Part shown: piece by piece, positions 27,626 to 36,739 of the stretch
Layout of the letters: each line of letters opens with the position of its first letter
Position numbering within the stretch: position 1 is the first letter of the stretch
Program-made: the position numbers and the translations under genes
Notes under the pieces: model-generated
Databases searched by the model: none
What the model was told of the DNA's origin: nothing
Seen by the model: the letters and a program-made list of their open reading frames with translations, nothing else
Origin: Niabella drilacis
GTDB taxonomy: Bacteria; Bacteroidota; Bacteroidia; Chitinophagales; Chitinophagaceae
Direction: 5' to 3'
NCBI RefSeq assembly: GCF_900101395.1
Contig: NZ_FMZO01000011.1
Location: forward strand, 28,880 to 92,879
DNA length: 64,000 bases

Positions 27626-28669
27626 TTATACCACACGGATCAGCACATTGCTGTCCGCTGCCTCCAGCCATCCAAAAGGTACCAGGTTATAGCCCTGTTC
27701 CTGCATCAGTTGTTCAAAGTCCCGGGCTCCGTCTCCTTCCACGGCTACCAGCAGGCCGCCGCTGGTTTGCGGATCTGCCAGTATCTGTTGCTGGCGTTCT
27801 GTAACCGGCCCAATCTTCATTCCATAGCTGCTCCAGTTGCGCTGGGTTCCGCCAGGAACACAACCCTGGTCAAGATAGGAAGTAATAGCGGGGATCACCG
27901 GTACGCTGTCAAATGCTACTACTGCAGAAAGCCCGCTGCCGGCACACATTTCGGCCAGGTGCCCCAGAAGCCCGAAGCCGGTTACATCGGTCATTGCCTT
28001 AACACTGTCCAGCCGGCCCAGCAGTGCTCCGGGTTTGTTGAGGGTGGTCATCGTTTTTAGAGCGATAGCAGCATCTTCCGGCTGCAGCAGCCCGCGCTTT
28101 TGCGCGGTAGACAGGATTCCCACCCCCAGGGGCTTGGTAAGATATAAGCGGCAACCCGCAGTGGCCGTAGCATTTTGTTTCAAATGCGGCAGGTCTACCA
28201 GCCCGTTTACGGCAAGCCCGAAAACCGGTTCGGGGCAATCGATACTGTGTCCGCCTGCCAGTGTAATGCCCGCATCCGCACATACCGCCCTGGCACCTTC
28301 CAGCACCCGGCCGGCAACTTCGGGTGGCAGCTGGTTAATGGGCCAGCCGAGGATGGCGATGGCCAGTACCGGGTTGCCGCCCATGGCATATACATCACTG
28401 ATCGCATTGGTAGCGGCAATGCGTCCAAAATCGTATGCATCATCCACTATCGGCATGAAGAAATCTGTAGTGGAAATAAGGGCGGTGCCATTGCCCAGGT
28501 CCAGCACCGCGGCATCATCACGTTTGTCATTGCCTACCAGCAGCCTTGGATCAGCCTGGGGTACAGGAGCTGCAGTATGTAATATTTTATCCAGCAGGGC
28601 GGGGCTGATCTTGCAGCCGCAACCGGCACCGTGCGAGTATTGGGTAAGTTTGTATGTTGTTGTTTCCAT
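27626..28669 (-). CDS. selD: Selenide, water dikinase (SelD)
   Basis: Makes selenophosphate, the selenium donor, from selenide and ATP. The 347-aa protein has the glycine-rich N-terminal active site [12 protein letters not shown] with Cys17 and Lys20 at the positions known for E. coli SelD. The Cys is encoded as cysteine, so no selenocysteine is needed. Later motifs include [32 protein letters not shown] (AIRS-type ATP-binding region). It is followed on the same strand by selU, so its product feeds tRNA selenation. Full length. Confidence 0.96.
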   Translation of the reverse strand: METTTYKLTQYSHGAGCGCKISPALLDKILHTAAPVPQADPRLLVGNDKRDDAAVLDLGNGTALISTTDFFMPIVDDAYDFGRIAATNAISDVYAMGGNPVLAIAILGWPINQLPPEVAGRVLEGARAVCADAGITLAGGHSIDCPEPVFGLAVNGLVDLPHLKQNATATAGCRLYLTKPLGVGILSTAQKRGLLQPEDAAIALKTMTTLNKPGALLGRLDSVKAMTDVTGFGLLGHLAEMCAGSGLSAVVAFDSVPVIPAITSYLDQGCVPGGTQRNWSSYGMKIGPVTERQQQILADPQTSGGLLVAVEGDGARDFEQLMQEQGYNLVPFGWLEAADSNVLIRVV

Positions 28670-28728
28670 TATTAAAAAATTCCGGTTAAAGTTTACCGTT
28701 TAGCGCTGATCGTTCCGTGGTATCCAGA

Positions 28729-29757
28729 TTATTTTAGTGAAGCAGCAAGTGCAGCCAGCAGCCGGCTATCAGCGGCCATATCGTTTCCCGATGCTACCAG
28801 TCCAAATACTTTGCCTGCAGGGCGCATCCCCAATCCCTTGCGGTAGGCTTTATCATAATAGACCAGCGCGATCCGGATAAAATCAGCCATACGTCCTTCA
28901 CGAATGGCGGCAATGGCTTCTTTGGTCTGAACCGGCCCCAGGCGCTTATGGATACGCTCCGTGCCCTCTACCAGGAAATCCGGGTCCAGGTGGCCATAGT
29001 CCTGCAAAAGCGTGACCACGCGCTGCTCTTCCGGCACCTGCAGGTCGATGAGTAAGGCCTCCCGCATCCGGAGCCAGAGGGGCAGGGGAATACTGCGCCT
29101 GCCAATCTTCTGGCATTCATCTTCCAGCCACAATACTGCTTCCTGGTGCATATCTTTCAGCTGCCAGGCCAGTTCGTTCTCAAACTGCTCCTGCGTGGGC
29201 TGTACCATCCGGTTCATGGTGCCATAGGAGGAGCCCTGGTGTTGCGCCAGGTCTTCCAGGTCGATGACCTGCTGGCCCTCCTGCCGCATATACTGAAGCA
29301 GGCGGGTCTTCCCGGAGCCCGTCATGCCACCCAATATCTGCAGGTTAAACGGCCTCTCAAATTGCCGGTGCGCCCACCGGCGGTAGGCTTTATAGCCTCC
29401 TGTTACCTGGTATACTTCAAAGCCATACAGGCCTAATGCCCAGGCCATGGCACCGCTACGCATGCCGCCTCTCCAGCAGTGAACGGCGATCCGCTTGCCT
29501 GGCGCTATCTGCAGGCATTGCCGGATAAACCCGGCCCATTTGGTACCGGTAAGTTCAAAGCCCAGCAGGATGGCTTCCTCCCGGCCAACCTGTTTATAGG
29601 TAGTACCTACCTGCACCCGCTCTTCGTTGCTGAACAGGGGAAGATTAACGGCGCCGGGAATATGCCCCTGCGCAAATTCAGCAGGAGTACGCACATCTGC
29701 CAGTGGCAGCGTTTGCGCCTGTTGTATCCAGTCGCTTATTGTGATGTTTTGCGTCAT
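28729..29757 (-). CDS. selU: tRNA 2-selenouridine synthase (SelU/MnmH)
   Basis: Replaces sulfur with selenium in 2-thiouridine at the wobble position of certain tRNAs, via a geranylated intermediate. The 342-aa protein has an N-terminal rhodanese domain with catalytic Cys94 in VHCWRGGMRS and a C-terminal P-loop domain with GGMTGSGKT (143-151). The open frame extends 56 residues upstream, but ATG 29757 (MTQNITISDWIQQA) gives the family N-terminus. Upstream of selD on the same strand, about 60 bp apart, forming a minimal selenouridine pathway. Confidence 0.93.
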   Translation of the reverse strand: MTQNITISDWIQQAQTLPLADVRTPAEFAQGHIPGAVNLPLFSNEERVQVGTTYKQVGREEAILLGFELTGTKWAGFIRQCLQIAPGKRIAVHCWRGGMRSGAMAWALGLYGFEVYQVTGGYKAYRRWAHRQFERPFNLQILGGMTGSGKTRLLQYMRQEGQQVIDLEDLAQHQGSSYGTMNRMVQPTQEQFENELAWQLKDMHQEAVLWLEDECQKIGRRSIPLPLWLRMREALLIDLQVPEEQRVVTLLQDYGHLDPDFLVEGTERIHKRLGPVQTKEAIAAIREGRMADFIRIALVYYDKAYRKGLGMRPAGKVFGLVASGNDMAADSRLLAALAASLK

Positions 29758-29890
29758 ATTTTCCGCGCGTAAAGGTATTATATTTTGTGGCTTCCTTTTG
29801 CCGCGTTTTGCCTGCCTGATCTTCGGACAAAAGGTTAATGGCAGCCGTTGTGCATAAGCCCGGAGCCCGGGGCAACAGATGCTGTATGGG

Positions 29891-30451
29891 TTATACCATA
29901 TCCAGCGGTTTCCGCTTTCCGGCACGGATATTTTTAAAATGGCTGGGTGTAAAACCGGTCACTTTTTTAAACTGGTTGCTTAAATGAGCCACGCTGGAGT
30001 AGTTGAGGCGGAACGCGATCTCACTGAGTGAAAGCTCATCATACACCAGTAATTCTTTAACCCGTTCTATCTTCTGATGTATAAAATACTTTTCAATGGT
30101 AGAGCCCTCCACTTCCGAAAAAAGGTTCGACATATAGTTATAATCGTGGTGCAGCAGGCCGCTGAGGTAATCGGAGAGGTTTACCTTTAATTCGCCGTCC
30201 TGCTGGTGTACCAGCTGGATGATTTGTTTCTTAATGTTTTCGATCAGCCGGCTTTTTTTATCGTCGATCAGCTCAAAACCCAACTCATTTAACCCGGCTT
30301 CCAGTTCTTCTTTTTCACCAGGGGTGAGCTCCCGCTCAAGCTCCACTTCTCCCAACTCTATTGAAACGGGCTGCAGATGGAGCTTTTCCAATTCCGTTTT
30401 TACGGCCATCTTACAACGGTTACAAACCATGTTCTTTATATACAGCTTCAT
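29891..30451 (-). CDS. AraC-family regulator with N-terminal HMA-like CxxC domain
   Basis: A 186-aa protein. The first about 60 residues resemble a small ferredoxin-like heavy-metal-associated domain (MVCNRCKMAVKTELEKL, Cys10 and Cys13, followed by a GEVELE strand). The C-terminal half is an AraC double helix-turn-helix (LSEIAFRLNYSSVAHLSNQFKKVTGFTPSHFK). Proteins of this build often lie near metal efflux or copper genes in Bacteroidota, suggesting regulation by a thiophilic metal (inference). It is divergent from the macroglobulin-like gene, 161 bp apart, and downstream of nothing metal-related here. Confidence 0.85.
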   Translation of the reverse strand: MKLYIKNMVCNRCKMAVKTELEKLHLQPVSIELGEVELERELTPGEKEELEAGLNELGFELIDDKKSRLIENIKKQIIQLVHQQDGELKVNLSDYLSGLLHHDYNYMSNLFSEVEGSTIEKYFIHQKIERVKELLVYDELSLSEIAFRLNYSSVAHLSNQFKKVTGFTPSHFKNIRAGKRKPLDMV

Positions 30452-30612
30452 TGTGTTCTTTATTTAAGGGGCTATCCGGCTTTTCTGAAACCCGTAAAAT
30501 TAAGCAAATTCACAAACGGCAGGAAATATAAACCGGTAGTGATCCGCAAAAAAATAGCCGGCTGTTTATGTAATCCTTTTGTCGGCTGCATCCTGTGTAC
30601 AGCTTTTATATT

Positions 30613-33600
30613 ATGAGAAAAAGAATCCTGCTACTAGCTACATTGCTTCCGTTTTGTCCGCTATGGGCACAGGACCGGCTTTCCGCGAGCCGTACAGACG
30701 GCCCGCTTACCGAAGTCTACCGCCTTACGGATAAGGAAACGGAACAGCTGCTCCTGGGGCCGCAACAGGCAACGGCTGCATTTCTGCATACATTGGAAGA
30801 CCGTTACGAAACCCGGAAAGGACCATTGAAGTCCCTGTCTTTTGGCAACTACCTCGGTGTAAAAGCCATTGGCAACCAGCTGCATTATACACTGATAGCG
30901 AACGGCAACGCCCGGCTCTCCTTTATTAACAATCAAAAAGAGTTCCAGTTCATTATAACGGATCTCACAGGGGCACCGGTAACGGATGCCCGGGTGTTCA
31001 CATCCGGTGGCAAACAGGTTCGGTATCATAAGCAGGCGCATTTATATGAGGGGGCCTATCCAAAGTACGATGGCTACCTGAAAGTAATACACAAGGGCGT
31101 AACCAATTATTTTACCTATGAAACAGATGCCTTCGGCAGAACCAGGAACTTCAGGAAACGCCCCGGCATCCTGTTCCCGGTAAAGAAGCTCCGGGCGCTT
31201 TTTAACCGTAAACGCCGGCAAAAACCGGAGCCTGCAAGGTACAGCAGCTTTTTGGTGTTCAGCAAACCCAAGTATAAGCCTTATGATACTGTCAGATTCA
31301 AAGCCTATATATTCCCGGATAATAAAACGGAGTTCCGGGACCGGCCGTTAGCAGTACAGCTCAACGGGATTTCAGGGCAAAAGAACCTGGCCGTGCTGAA
31401 GCCCTACCGCGACGGGGGGTATACCGGCCAGTTTGTACTGTCCGATTCCCTGCAGCTGGTGCTGGACCGGCAATACAGTATCCAGCTTATCGATACGGCT
31501 GCCGGCGCAGCGGTCACAAGGGCATCCGGCACGTTCCGGTATGAAGAATATGAGCTGAAGTTACTTCAGTTTCATGTACGCACCGATAAAAAGATACAGT
31601 ATCCCGGTGAGCCGGCGATCATTTTTATGAAGGCAACGGACGAAAACGAGCTGACCGTTCCGGATGCGCGGGTAGAGATCACTGTTTGTACCCAGGCTGT
31701 TACGGCATACTATAAGAACGCTGTCTTTGTACCGGATACGCTTTGGAAGACTACCCTAAACCTGGACCCCGTAGGGGAGACGCAGCTAAGACTGCCCGAC
31801 AGCATCTTCCCCGCGGCGCAGCTTTCCTGCACCGTACATTTCAAAATGCTCAACAGCAATAATGAAGTACGGACTTCCCGGCTACACCTGGATTTTGATG
31901 GACAGAAGAGGAAAGAAAAGGGAACGATCCTGGCCCGTTTTGTTAAGGACAGTCTTTATATAGAATACCGTGAGGACAGTGTATCAAAACCCGGGACCGG
32001 CTGGCTTTATACCAGGGCGGAAACGCAGGTAACAGACTCACAGCGGGTGCAGTTGCCGCTCGCGCTTCCGCTGGATTACCAGGCCGTGGATTACGAGGTA
32101 GTGCTGGATAACGGGGTAAGGGCAGAACGGTCTCCCTACCAGTTTGACGATGCGCTGGAAATAGCTGCGGTACATACGCAGAAACAACTGTACCTGGCAG
32201 TTGCCAATGAGCACCGGATCCCTTTCTGGTACACGGTTTTTTCCGGTGATGAGGTACTCCTGAAAGGCTATGGCACGGCCCTGGATACAGTGATCCGACA
32301 CAGCAGCAGGCAAACGGCACATTTTCGTATCAATTATTTTTGGAACCATGAAGAAAAGCAAAAAGAGGTAGGCAGTCTTTATAATGCCCGCGCCTTAATA
32401 GTGAAACTGGCAGCACCGGATGTGATCTATCCCGGGCAGCAGGTACGGATACAGGTGGCAGTATCGGACGCCGATAGCCGGCCGGTACCGGGCGCAGATA
32501 TTACGGCGTATGCACACACGGCCAGGTTCCATACACCTGCACCCCGGGTACCCTATTTCGGGCCGGATTTTCATCAAAGGGCGCTGCGTACATTTATCTT
32601 CGAAAGCGAAACGGCCGATGCCCGCGGGAACATCGGGATGAACTGGCCGCAATGGAGCCGGCAGCTTGGACTGGACACTATCGAATACTACCGCTTCACA
32701 AATCCGCAGACCCTGTACCTGTTTACAGAGCCCTCCCGGGACAGCATTACACAGTTTGCCCCATTTGTGGTAAAAGATGGAGCCATTGACCCGGTAAGCA
32801 TTATTTATGTGGATGAAGTTCCGGTGTATTTTGAACAGGCCGGTCAGCTGCAGCAGTATGCATTCCGCATTACACCGGGGCCGCACAGCATCCGCCTGCG
32901 AACACCCGAACATGAAGTGTGGATCCGGGATTTTTATTTTAAAAAAGGCATGAGGACCGTATTGAGCGTACGGGCCGATACGCTGAATACGCAGGCTCAG
33001 GTAACCCGGCTTAAAAATGTGCTGAACCCGGTGGAACGGGACCGGCTGCAATCCTATTTTTTACGCGTGGAGGATAATTTCGGCGGCGGGCGGGCTTTTA
33101 TACGGTATGATTCCACCCGTTTGCTGCTCAACCCGCCTGGCCAGGGTCTCCGCAAACAGGGCGATGTACTGGTGGGCCCCGTGCCTGCAAACCAATTGTT
33201 CTTTCAATCCGGACTGACCGACCAGGCATTTTTAAAAGAACCGGGCTTTGTATACCGGTTCTCACCCGGTTTGATCCGCCAAAAGTCCTACCCGGGATTG
33301 TATCTCTTTGACACCATCCTTTCCGGGGCTAATGCCCTGAGCCGTAATTACAGCCAGCAGGTACTGCGCGATGAAGACGTTGACCGGTTGTGGAGCGACT
33401 TCTATGATCTGCGCAGCCGTACTACACAATTGTTTTCTTTACGTACAGCCGCTTACGGCGCTTCGGGAAGGCTCCGGTTCTACATAGATTCGGCTTTCAC
33501 CAGCCTGCTGCCTTATATTAAGAACATCGTGGTTACGGATCCATCGCGCCCGCATTTTTTACAGGTATATCGCGGTACGGCCACTGAATCTTCTTTATTG

Positions 33601-36387
33601 TTGCCCGGGTATTACAACCTGCTGTTCCTGCTAAAGGACAACCGGTATTTTAAGGTAGAAAACGTACAGGTGCATGCCGGTGGGATCAGTTATTATTCCT
33701 GGCAGTCGTTTGCTGTCCGGGCCGCAGATCCGTTCACAGCTTTGCTGGATCAGCATATCAAAGAAGTGGAGGCCCCCGGCTATTATCTGCCGCCCGTGCC
33801 CGATGCGGTCATAAGGTTGTTTAACAGATCTTATTGGGATCCCGCGGCATTGGACCAGGAAATAAAGGGAGTGGTTGTATCAAGGGACGGCAGGCCTGTT
33901 GCAGGGGCCACGATGGAAATAATGGGCCTGGATCAGCAGTTAGGAACGGTCACCGATACCCGGGGCCGGTTTCAATTAAAAACAACCGCCAGGGGCCTGC
34001 TCATTGTTTCCATGGCCGGGTTCCTGACAAAAAAGATAGACGGCCTCAGTGAACGAACCGATACCATCGTACTGGAGCCGGCCGGAAGCCAGCTCAATGA
34101 AGTGGTGGTAGTAGCGTATGGTATCCAAAAGAAAAGTTCTATTGTGGGAGCGGTTACAACGATGGGGAGCAGTGAATTATCCAATACACTGGCCGGACGA
34201 GTGGCGGGGCTGAGACCAGGAAACAATGAACACATGATGATCCGGGGTGTTGGTACATTGCAGGGTGAAAAACCCCTGGTCATCTTGGACGGCCTTCCGT
34301 TTAACGGGGATATCCAGGCATTGGATCCTGCAGACATCGAAAATATGAGCATCCTGAAAGATGCAGCAGCAACAGCCCTTTACGGATCAAAGGCAGCGTC
34401 CGGTGTTATCATCATTAAAACCAAAAAAGGGAATACCGGGGCAAATGAGCAGGGCATTGTGCAGGAAGGCGTACAAACCCTGCGTACACGCTTTTCTGAT
34501 GAAGGGTTCTGGCAGCCGCAGCTGGTAACGGATGAACAGGGCCAGGCATCCTTTACCGTAACCTTCCCGGATGATATTACCAGCTGGGACACACGCTTCA
34601 TAGCGGTTACAAACCAGCGGCAGAGCGGATACCTGGAGCGTTCCATCCGCTCATTTAAAGCACTAAGCGCCAATTTTGTGTCGCCATCGTTTGCTGTAGA
34701 AGGCGATAGTATGAATGTGATCGGCAAACTGATGAACTACACACCCTTTCCCGAAAAGCTGGTGCGCAGTTTCAGGTACAGGGATACCACATTGCGTAAC
34801 AGTGAGCTTACCGTAACCCATGCCCACCTGGATACGGTAATGATCGCTGCAAAAGGCACAGACAGCCTTCGTTTTGAATATACATTAAAACAGGCCAATG
34901 GATATTTTGACGGCGAACGCAGGAGCATACCATTGTATCCTGCAGGTGTAAAAGAAACCGCAGGCTGGTTTAACGTTTTACAGGGCGATACTATGGTGCA
35001 ATACTGCTTTGAGCAGGAGAAAGGCACCGGCACCGTGCGTGCAGAAACCTCCTTGTTCCCGGTATTGCTCGAAGAAATGAAGCGCCTGCGGGATTATGAA
35101 TACCTCTGCAATGAGCAGCTGGCCTCCAAATTGAAATCCCTGCTGCTGGAGAAAAAACTGCGGGCCTATTTAAAAGAGTCCTTCCCTTATGAAAAGCATA
35201 TTCAGGTTCTATTGAAAAAACTGAATGAAAACAAATCATTAGACGGCTTATGGGGATGGTGGCAGGGCACACAGGTAGAACCCTGGATCAGTTTGCACGT
35301 GGTAGAAGCCCTGCTGGAGGCACAGCAGCAGGGATATACCGTACAGCTGAACAATGACCTTCTATATCGTTATCTGCAGGCGAGGGTGGCAGATGAAGGG
35401 GCCGGCACACATCCCAAGCTGATACGCCTGCTGGCACAGCTGAATGGTACACAGGTGGTCCGCAGCTGGGTACAGCTTAAGGAAGCCGATACGATCTATC
35501 AGAAACAAAAAAAGAGCCTGTATGAATACCTGGAGTTCCTGGACATTAAGCAGCAGGCAGGGCTAAAGATCGGAGTGGATTCTCTGCTCAGGCTGCATAA
35601 ACAAACCATGTTCGGCGGTATGTACTGGGGCGAGGAGGGGTGGCGGTTCTGGAATAACAGCATCCAGAACACCCTGCTGATGTACCGGATATTACGGCGC
35701 AGCGGCGGCTATAGCCCGGAGCTGGGCCGTATCCGGCAATATTTCCTGGAGCAAAGAAAGGACGGGGAGTGGCGTAATACCTATGAATCGTCATTGATCC
35801 TGGAAACAATTTTACCCGAACTGTTCACCAGCAACCGGAAACCCAAACCCGCTGCAATGGAGATCAATAGTACGCGGGTTGAAAAATTCCCGTTTGAGCA
35901 GCAGTACCAGGCCGGCACCCTGCTGCGGATCAAAAAAGAAGGAGACCTGCCGGTTTATTTTACGGCATACCAGCAATATCAGAACCGGGCGCCGCAACCT
36001 GTATCGAAAGACTTTACGGTTACTTCAAAACTGCTGCAGAACGACCGGGAAACGGTGATACTGAAAGCGGGGAAAGCTGTACGGCTCCGGGTGGAGGTTA
36101 CCGCAAAGGCGGATGCGGACTATGTAATGATCGAAGTACCGGTGCCGGCCGGATGCAGTTATGAAAGTAAACCCCAGCAGTTCTGGGGTGTGGAAACCCA
36201 CCGGGAATATTTAAAGAATAAAACAGCCATCTTTTGTACTAAAATGCGGCAGGGCCATTATGTATTTGAGATCATGCTGATGCCCCGCTATACCGGCAGC
36301 TATGTGCTTAATCCTGCCAAGGCCGAGCTGATGTACTTTCCGGTATTTTATGGAAGGGAAGGGATGAAGAAGATCACAGTTGAGTAA
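30613..36387 (+). CDS. Alpha-2-macroglobulin-like protein with embedded carboxypeptidase-regulatory and SusC-type plug domains
   Basis: A 1,924-aa exported protein (signal peptide ending LWAQ, residue 19). In order: MG-type beta domains, with an MG2-like segment near 209 (SKPKYKPYDTVRFKAYIF); a carboxypeptidase-regulatory-like domain from about 1082 (IKGVVVSRDGRPVAGATMEI); a TonB-receptor plug with SusC signatures (NEVVVVAYGIQKKSS, PLVILDGLPFNG, SILKDAAATALYGSKAASGVIIIKTKKG, to about 1272); an A2M domain from about 1296 (DEQGQASFTVTFPDDITSWD); a thioester-like motif CNEQ at 1499-1502; an alpha-barrel TED-like part and a C-terminal receptor-binding-like domain. There is no outer membrane barrel. 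ATG 30613 gives the signal peptide; 30595 does not. The plug occupies the place where the bait region lies in macroglobulins. Protease trapping or surface interaction is possible; function unknown. Confidence 0.85.
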   Translation: MRKRILLLATLLPFCPLWAQDRLSASRTDGPLTEVYRLTDKETEQLLLGPQQATAAFLHTLEDRYETRKGPLKSLSFGNYLGVKAIGNQLHYTLIANGNARLSFINNQKEFQFIITDLTGAPVTDARVFTSGGKQVRYHKQAHLYEGAYPKYDGYLKVIHKGVTNYFTYETDAFGRTRNFRKRPGILFPVKKLRALFNRKRRQKPEPARYSSFLVFSKPKYKPYDTVRFKAYIFPDNKTEFRDRPLAVQLNGISGQKNLAVLKPYRDGGYTGQFVLSDSLQLVLDRQYSIQLIDTAAGAAVTRASGTFRYEEYELKLLQFHVRTDKKIQYPGEPAIIFMKATDENELTVPDARVEITVCTQAVTAYYKNAVFVPDTLWKTTLNLDPVGETQLRLPDSIFPAAQLSCTVHFKMLNSNNEVRTSRLHLDFDGQKRKEKGTILARFVKDSLYIEYREDSVSKPGTGWLYTRAETQVTDSQRVQLPLALPLDYQAVDYEVVLDNGVRAERSPYQFDDALEIAAVHTQKQLYLAVANEHRIPFWYTVFSGDEVLLKGYGTALDTVIRHSSRQTAHFRINYFWNHEEKQKEVGSLYNARALIVKLAAPDVIYPGQQVRIQVAVSDADSRPVPGADITAYAHTARFHTPAPRVPYFGPDFHQRALRTFIFESETADARGNIGMNWPQWSRQLGLDTIEYYRFTNPQTLYLFTEPSRDSITQFAPFVVKDGAIDPVSIIYVDEVPVYFEQAGQLQQYAFRITPGPHSIRLRTPEHEVWIRDFYFKKGMRTVLSVRADTLNTQAQVTRLKNVLNPVERDRLQSYFLRVEDNFGGGRAFIRYDSTRLLLNPPGQGLRKQGDVLVGPVPANQLFFQSGLTDQAFLKEPGFVYRFSPGLIRQKSYPGLYLFDTILSGANALSRNYSQQVLRDEDVDRLWSDFYDLRSRTTQLFSLRTAAYGASGRLRFYIDSAFTSLLPYIKNIVVTDPSRPHFLQVYRGTATESSLLLPGYYNLLFLLKDNRYFKVENVQVHAGGISYYSWQSFAVRAADPFTALLDQHIKEVEAPGYYLPPVPDAVIRLFNRSYWDPAALDQEIKGVVVSRDGRPVAGATMEIMGLDQQLGTVTDTRGRFQLKTTARGLLIVSMAGFLTKKIDGLSERTDTIVLEPAGSQLNEVVVVAYGIQKKSSIVGAVTTMGSSELSNTLAGRVAGLRPGNNEHMMIRGVGTLQGEKPLVILDGLPFNGDIQALDPADIENMSILKDAAATALYGSKAASGVIIIKTKKGNTGANEQGIVQEGVQTLRTRFSDEGFWQPQLVTDEQGQASFTVTFPDDITSWDTRFIAVTNQRQSGYLERSIRSFKALSANFVSPSFAVEGDSMNVIGKLMNYTPFPEKLVRSFRYRDTTLRNSELTVTHAHLDTVMIAAKGTDSLRFEYTLKQANGYFDGERRSIPLYPAGVKETAGWFNVLQGDTMVQYCFEQEKGTGTVRAETSLFPVLLEEMKRLRDYEYLCNEQLASKLKSLLLEKKLRAYLKESFPYEKHIQVLLKKLNENKSLDGLWGWWQGTQVEPWISLHVVEALLEAQQQGYTVQLNNDLLYRYLQARVADEGAGTHPKLIRLLAQLNGTQVVRSWVQLKEADTIYQKQKKSLYEYLEFLDIKQQAGLKIGVDSLLRLHKQTMFGGMYWGEEGWRFWNNSIQNTLLMYRILRRSGGYSPELGRIRQYFLEQRKDGEWRNTYESSLILETILPELFTSNRKPKPAAMEINSTRVEKFPFEQQYQAGTLLRIKKEGDLPVYFTAYQQYQNRAPQPVSKDFTVTSKLLQNDRETVILKAGKAVRLRVEVTAKADADYVMIEVPVPAGCSYESKPQQFWGVETHREYLKNKTAIFCTKMRQGHYVFEIMLMPRYTGSYVLNPAKAELMYFPVFYGREGMKKITVE

Positions 36388-36551
36388 GAGCCTGTTTAAA
36401 TTTTATTGATGGAATTTATTATGAAGCTATTTTGGAGCGAAACAAGGAAAATTTTGCAGGCATAGTAGGCCACTATGGCGAAAAATTTAACGCAGTTGCA
36501 GCCCAAAACAGCCATAATAAAGCCATTGAATGAATTTTAAACAGGCTCTTA
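36385..36551. mobile_element. 167-bp palindromic MITE-like element
   Basis: Near-perfect terminal inverted repeats: TAAGAGCCTGTTTAAA at the left and TTTAAACAGGCTCTTA at the right. Similarity continues inward for about 55 bp per arm (TTTATTATG-AGCT / AGCCATAATAAA). The first three bases are the stop codon of the macroglobulin-like gene. No target-site duplication is evident. The hairpin may also act as a transcript end. Confidence 0.7.
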
Positions 36552-36739
36552 CTCCGGGGAAATGTAAAGTTAGAAATACCCGATGCAAAATGCAGCAATG
36601 ACGGGCATCTTCCGGGTAGGAGCGTTATGAAGCAACTACGGATATCTATTTTACGGGCATCCATGCGTCGTTCTTTGTCCGCCATAACGGACAACAGGCA
36701 GGTAGCAAGTTGATAGCAGGGATCCGCATTTCCGGATTT

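Noticed and set aside
27626..28669. Selenocysteine codon in selD
   Set aside because: The active-site position is encoded as Cys in an uninterrupted frame; no in-frame TGA read-through is needed.
36675..36694. TTGTCCG/CGGACAA hairpin as a terminator
   Set aside because: The stem is good, but no T-run follows on either strand, and it lies about 45 bp past the glycosidase stop without the usual features.
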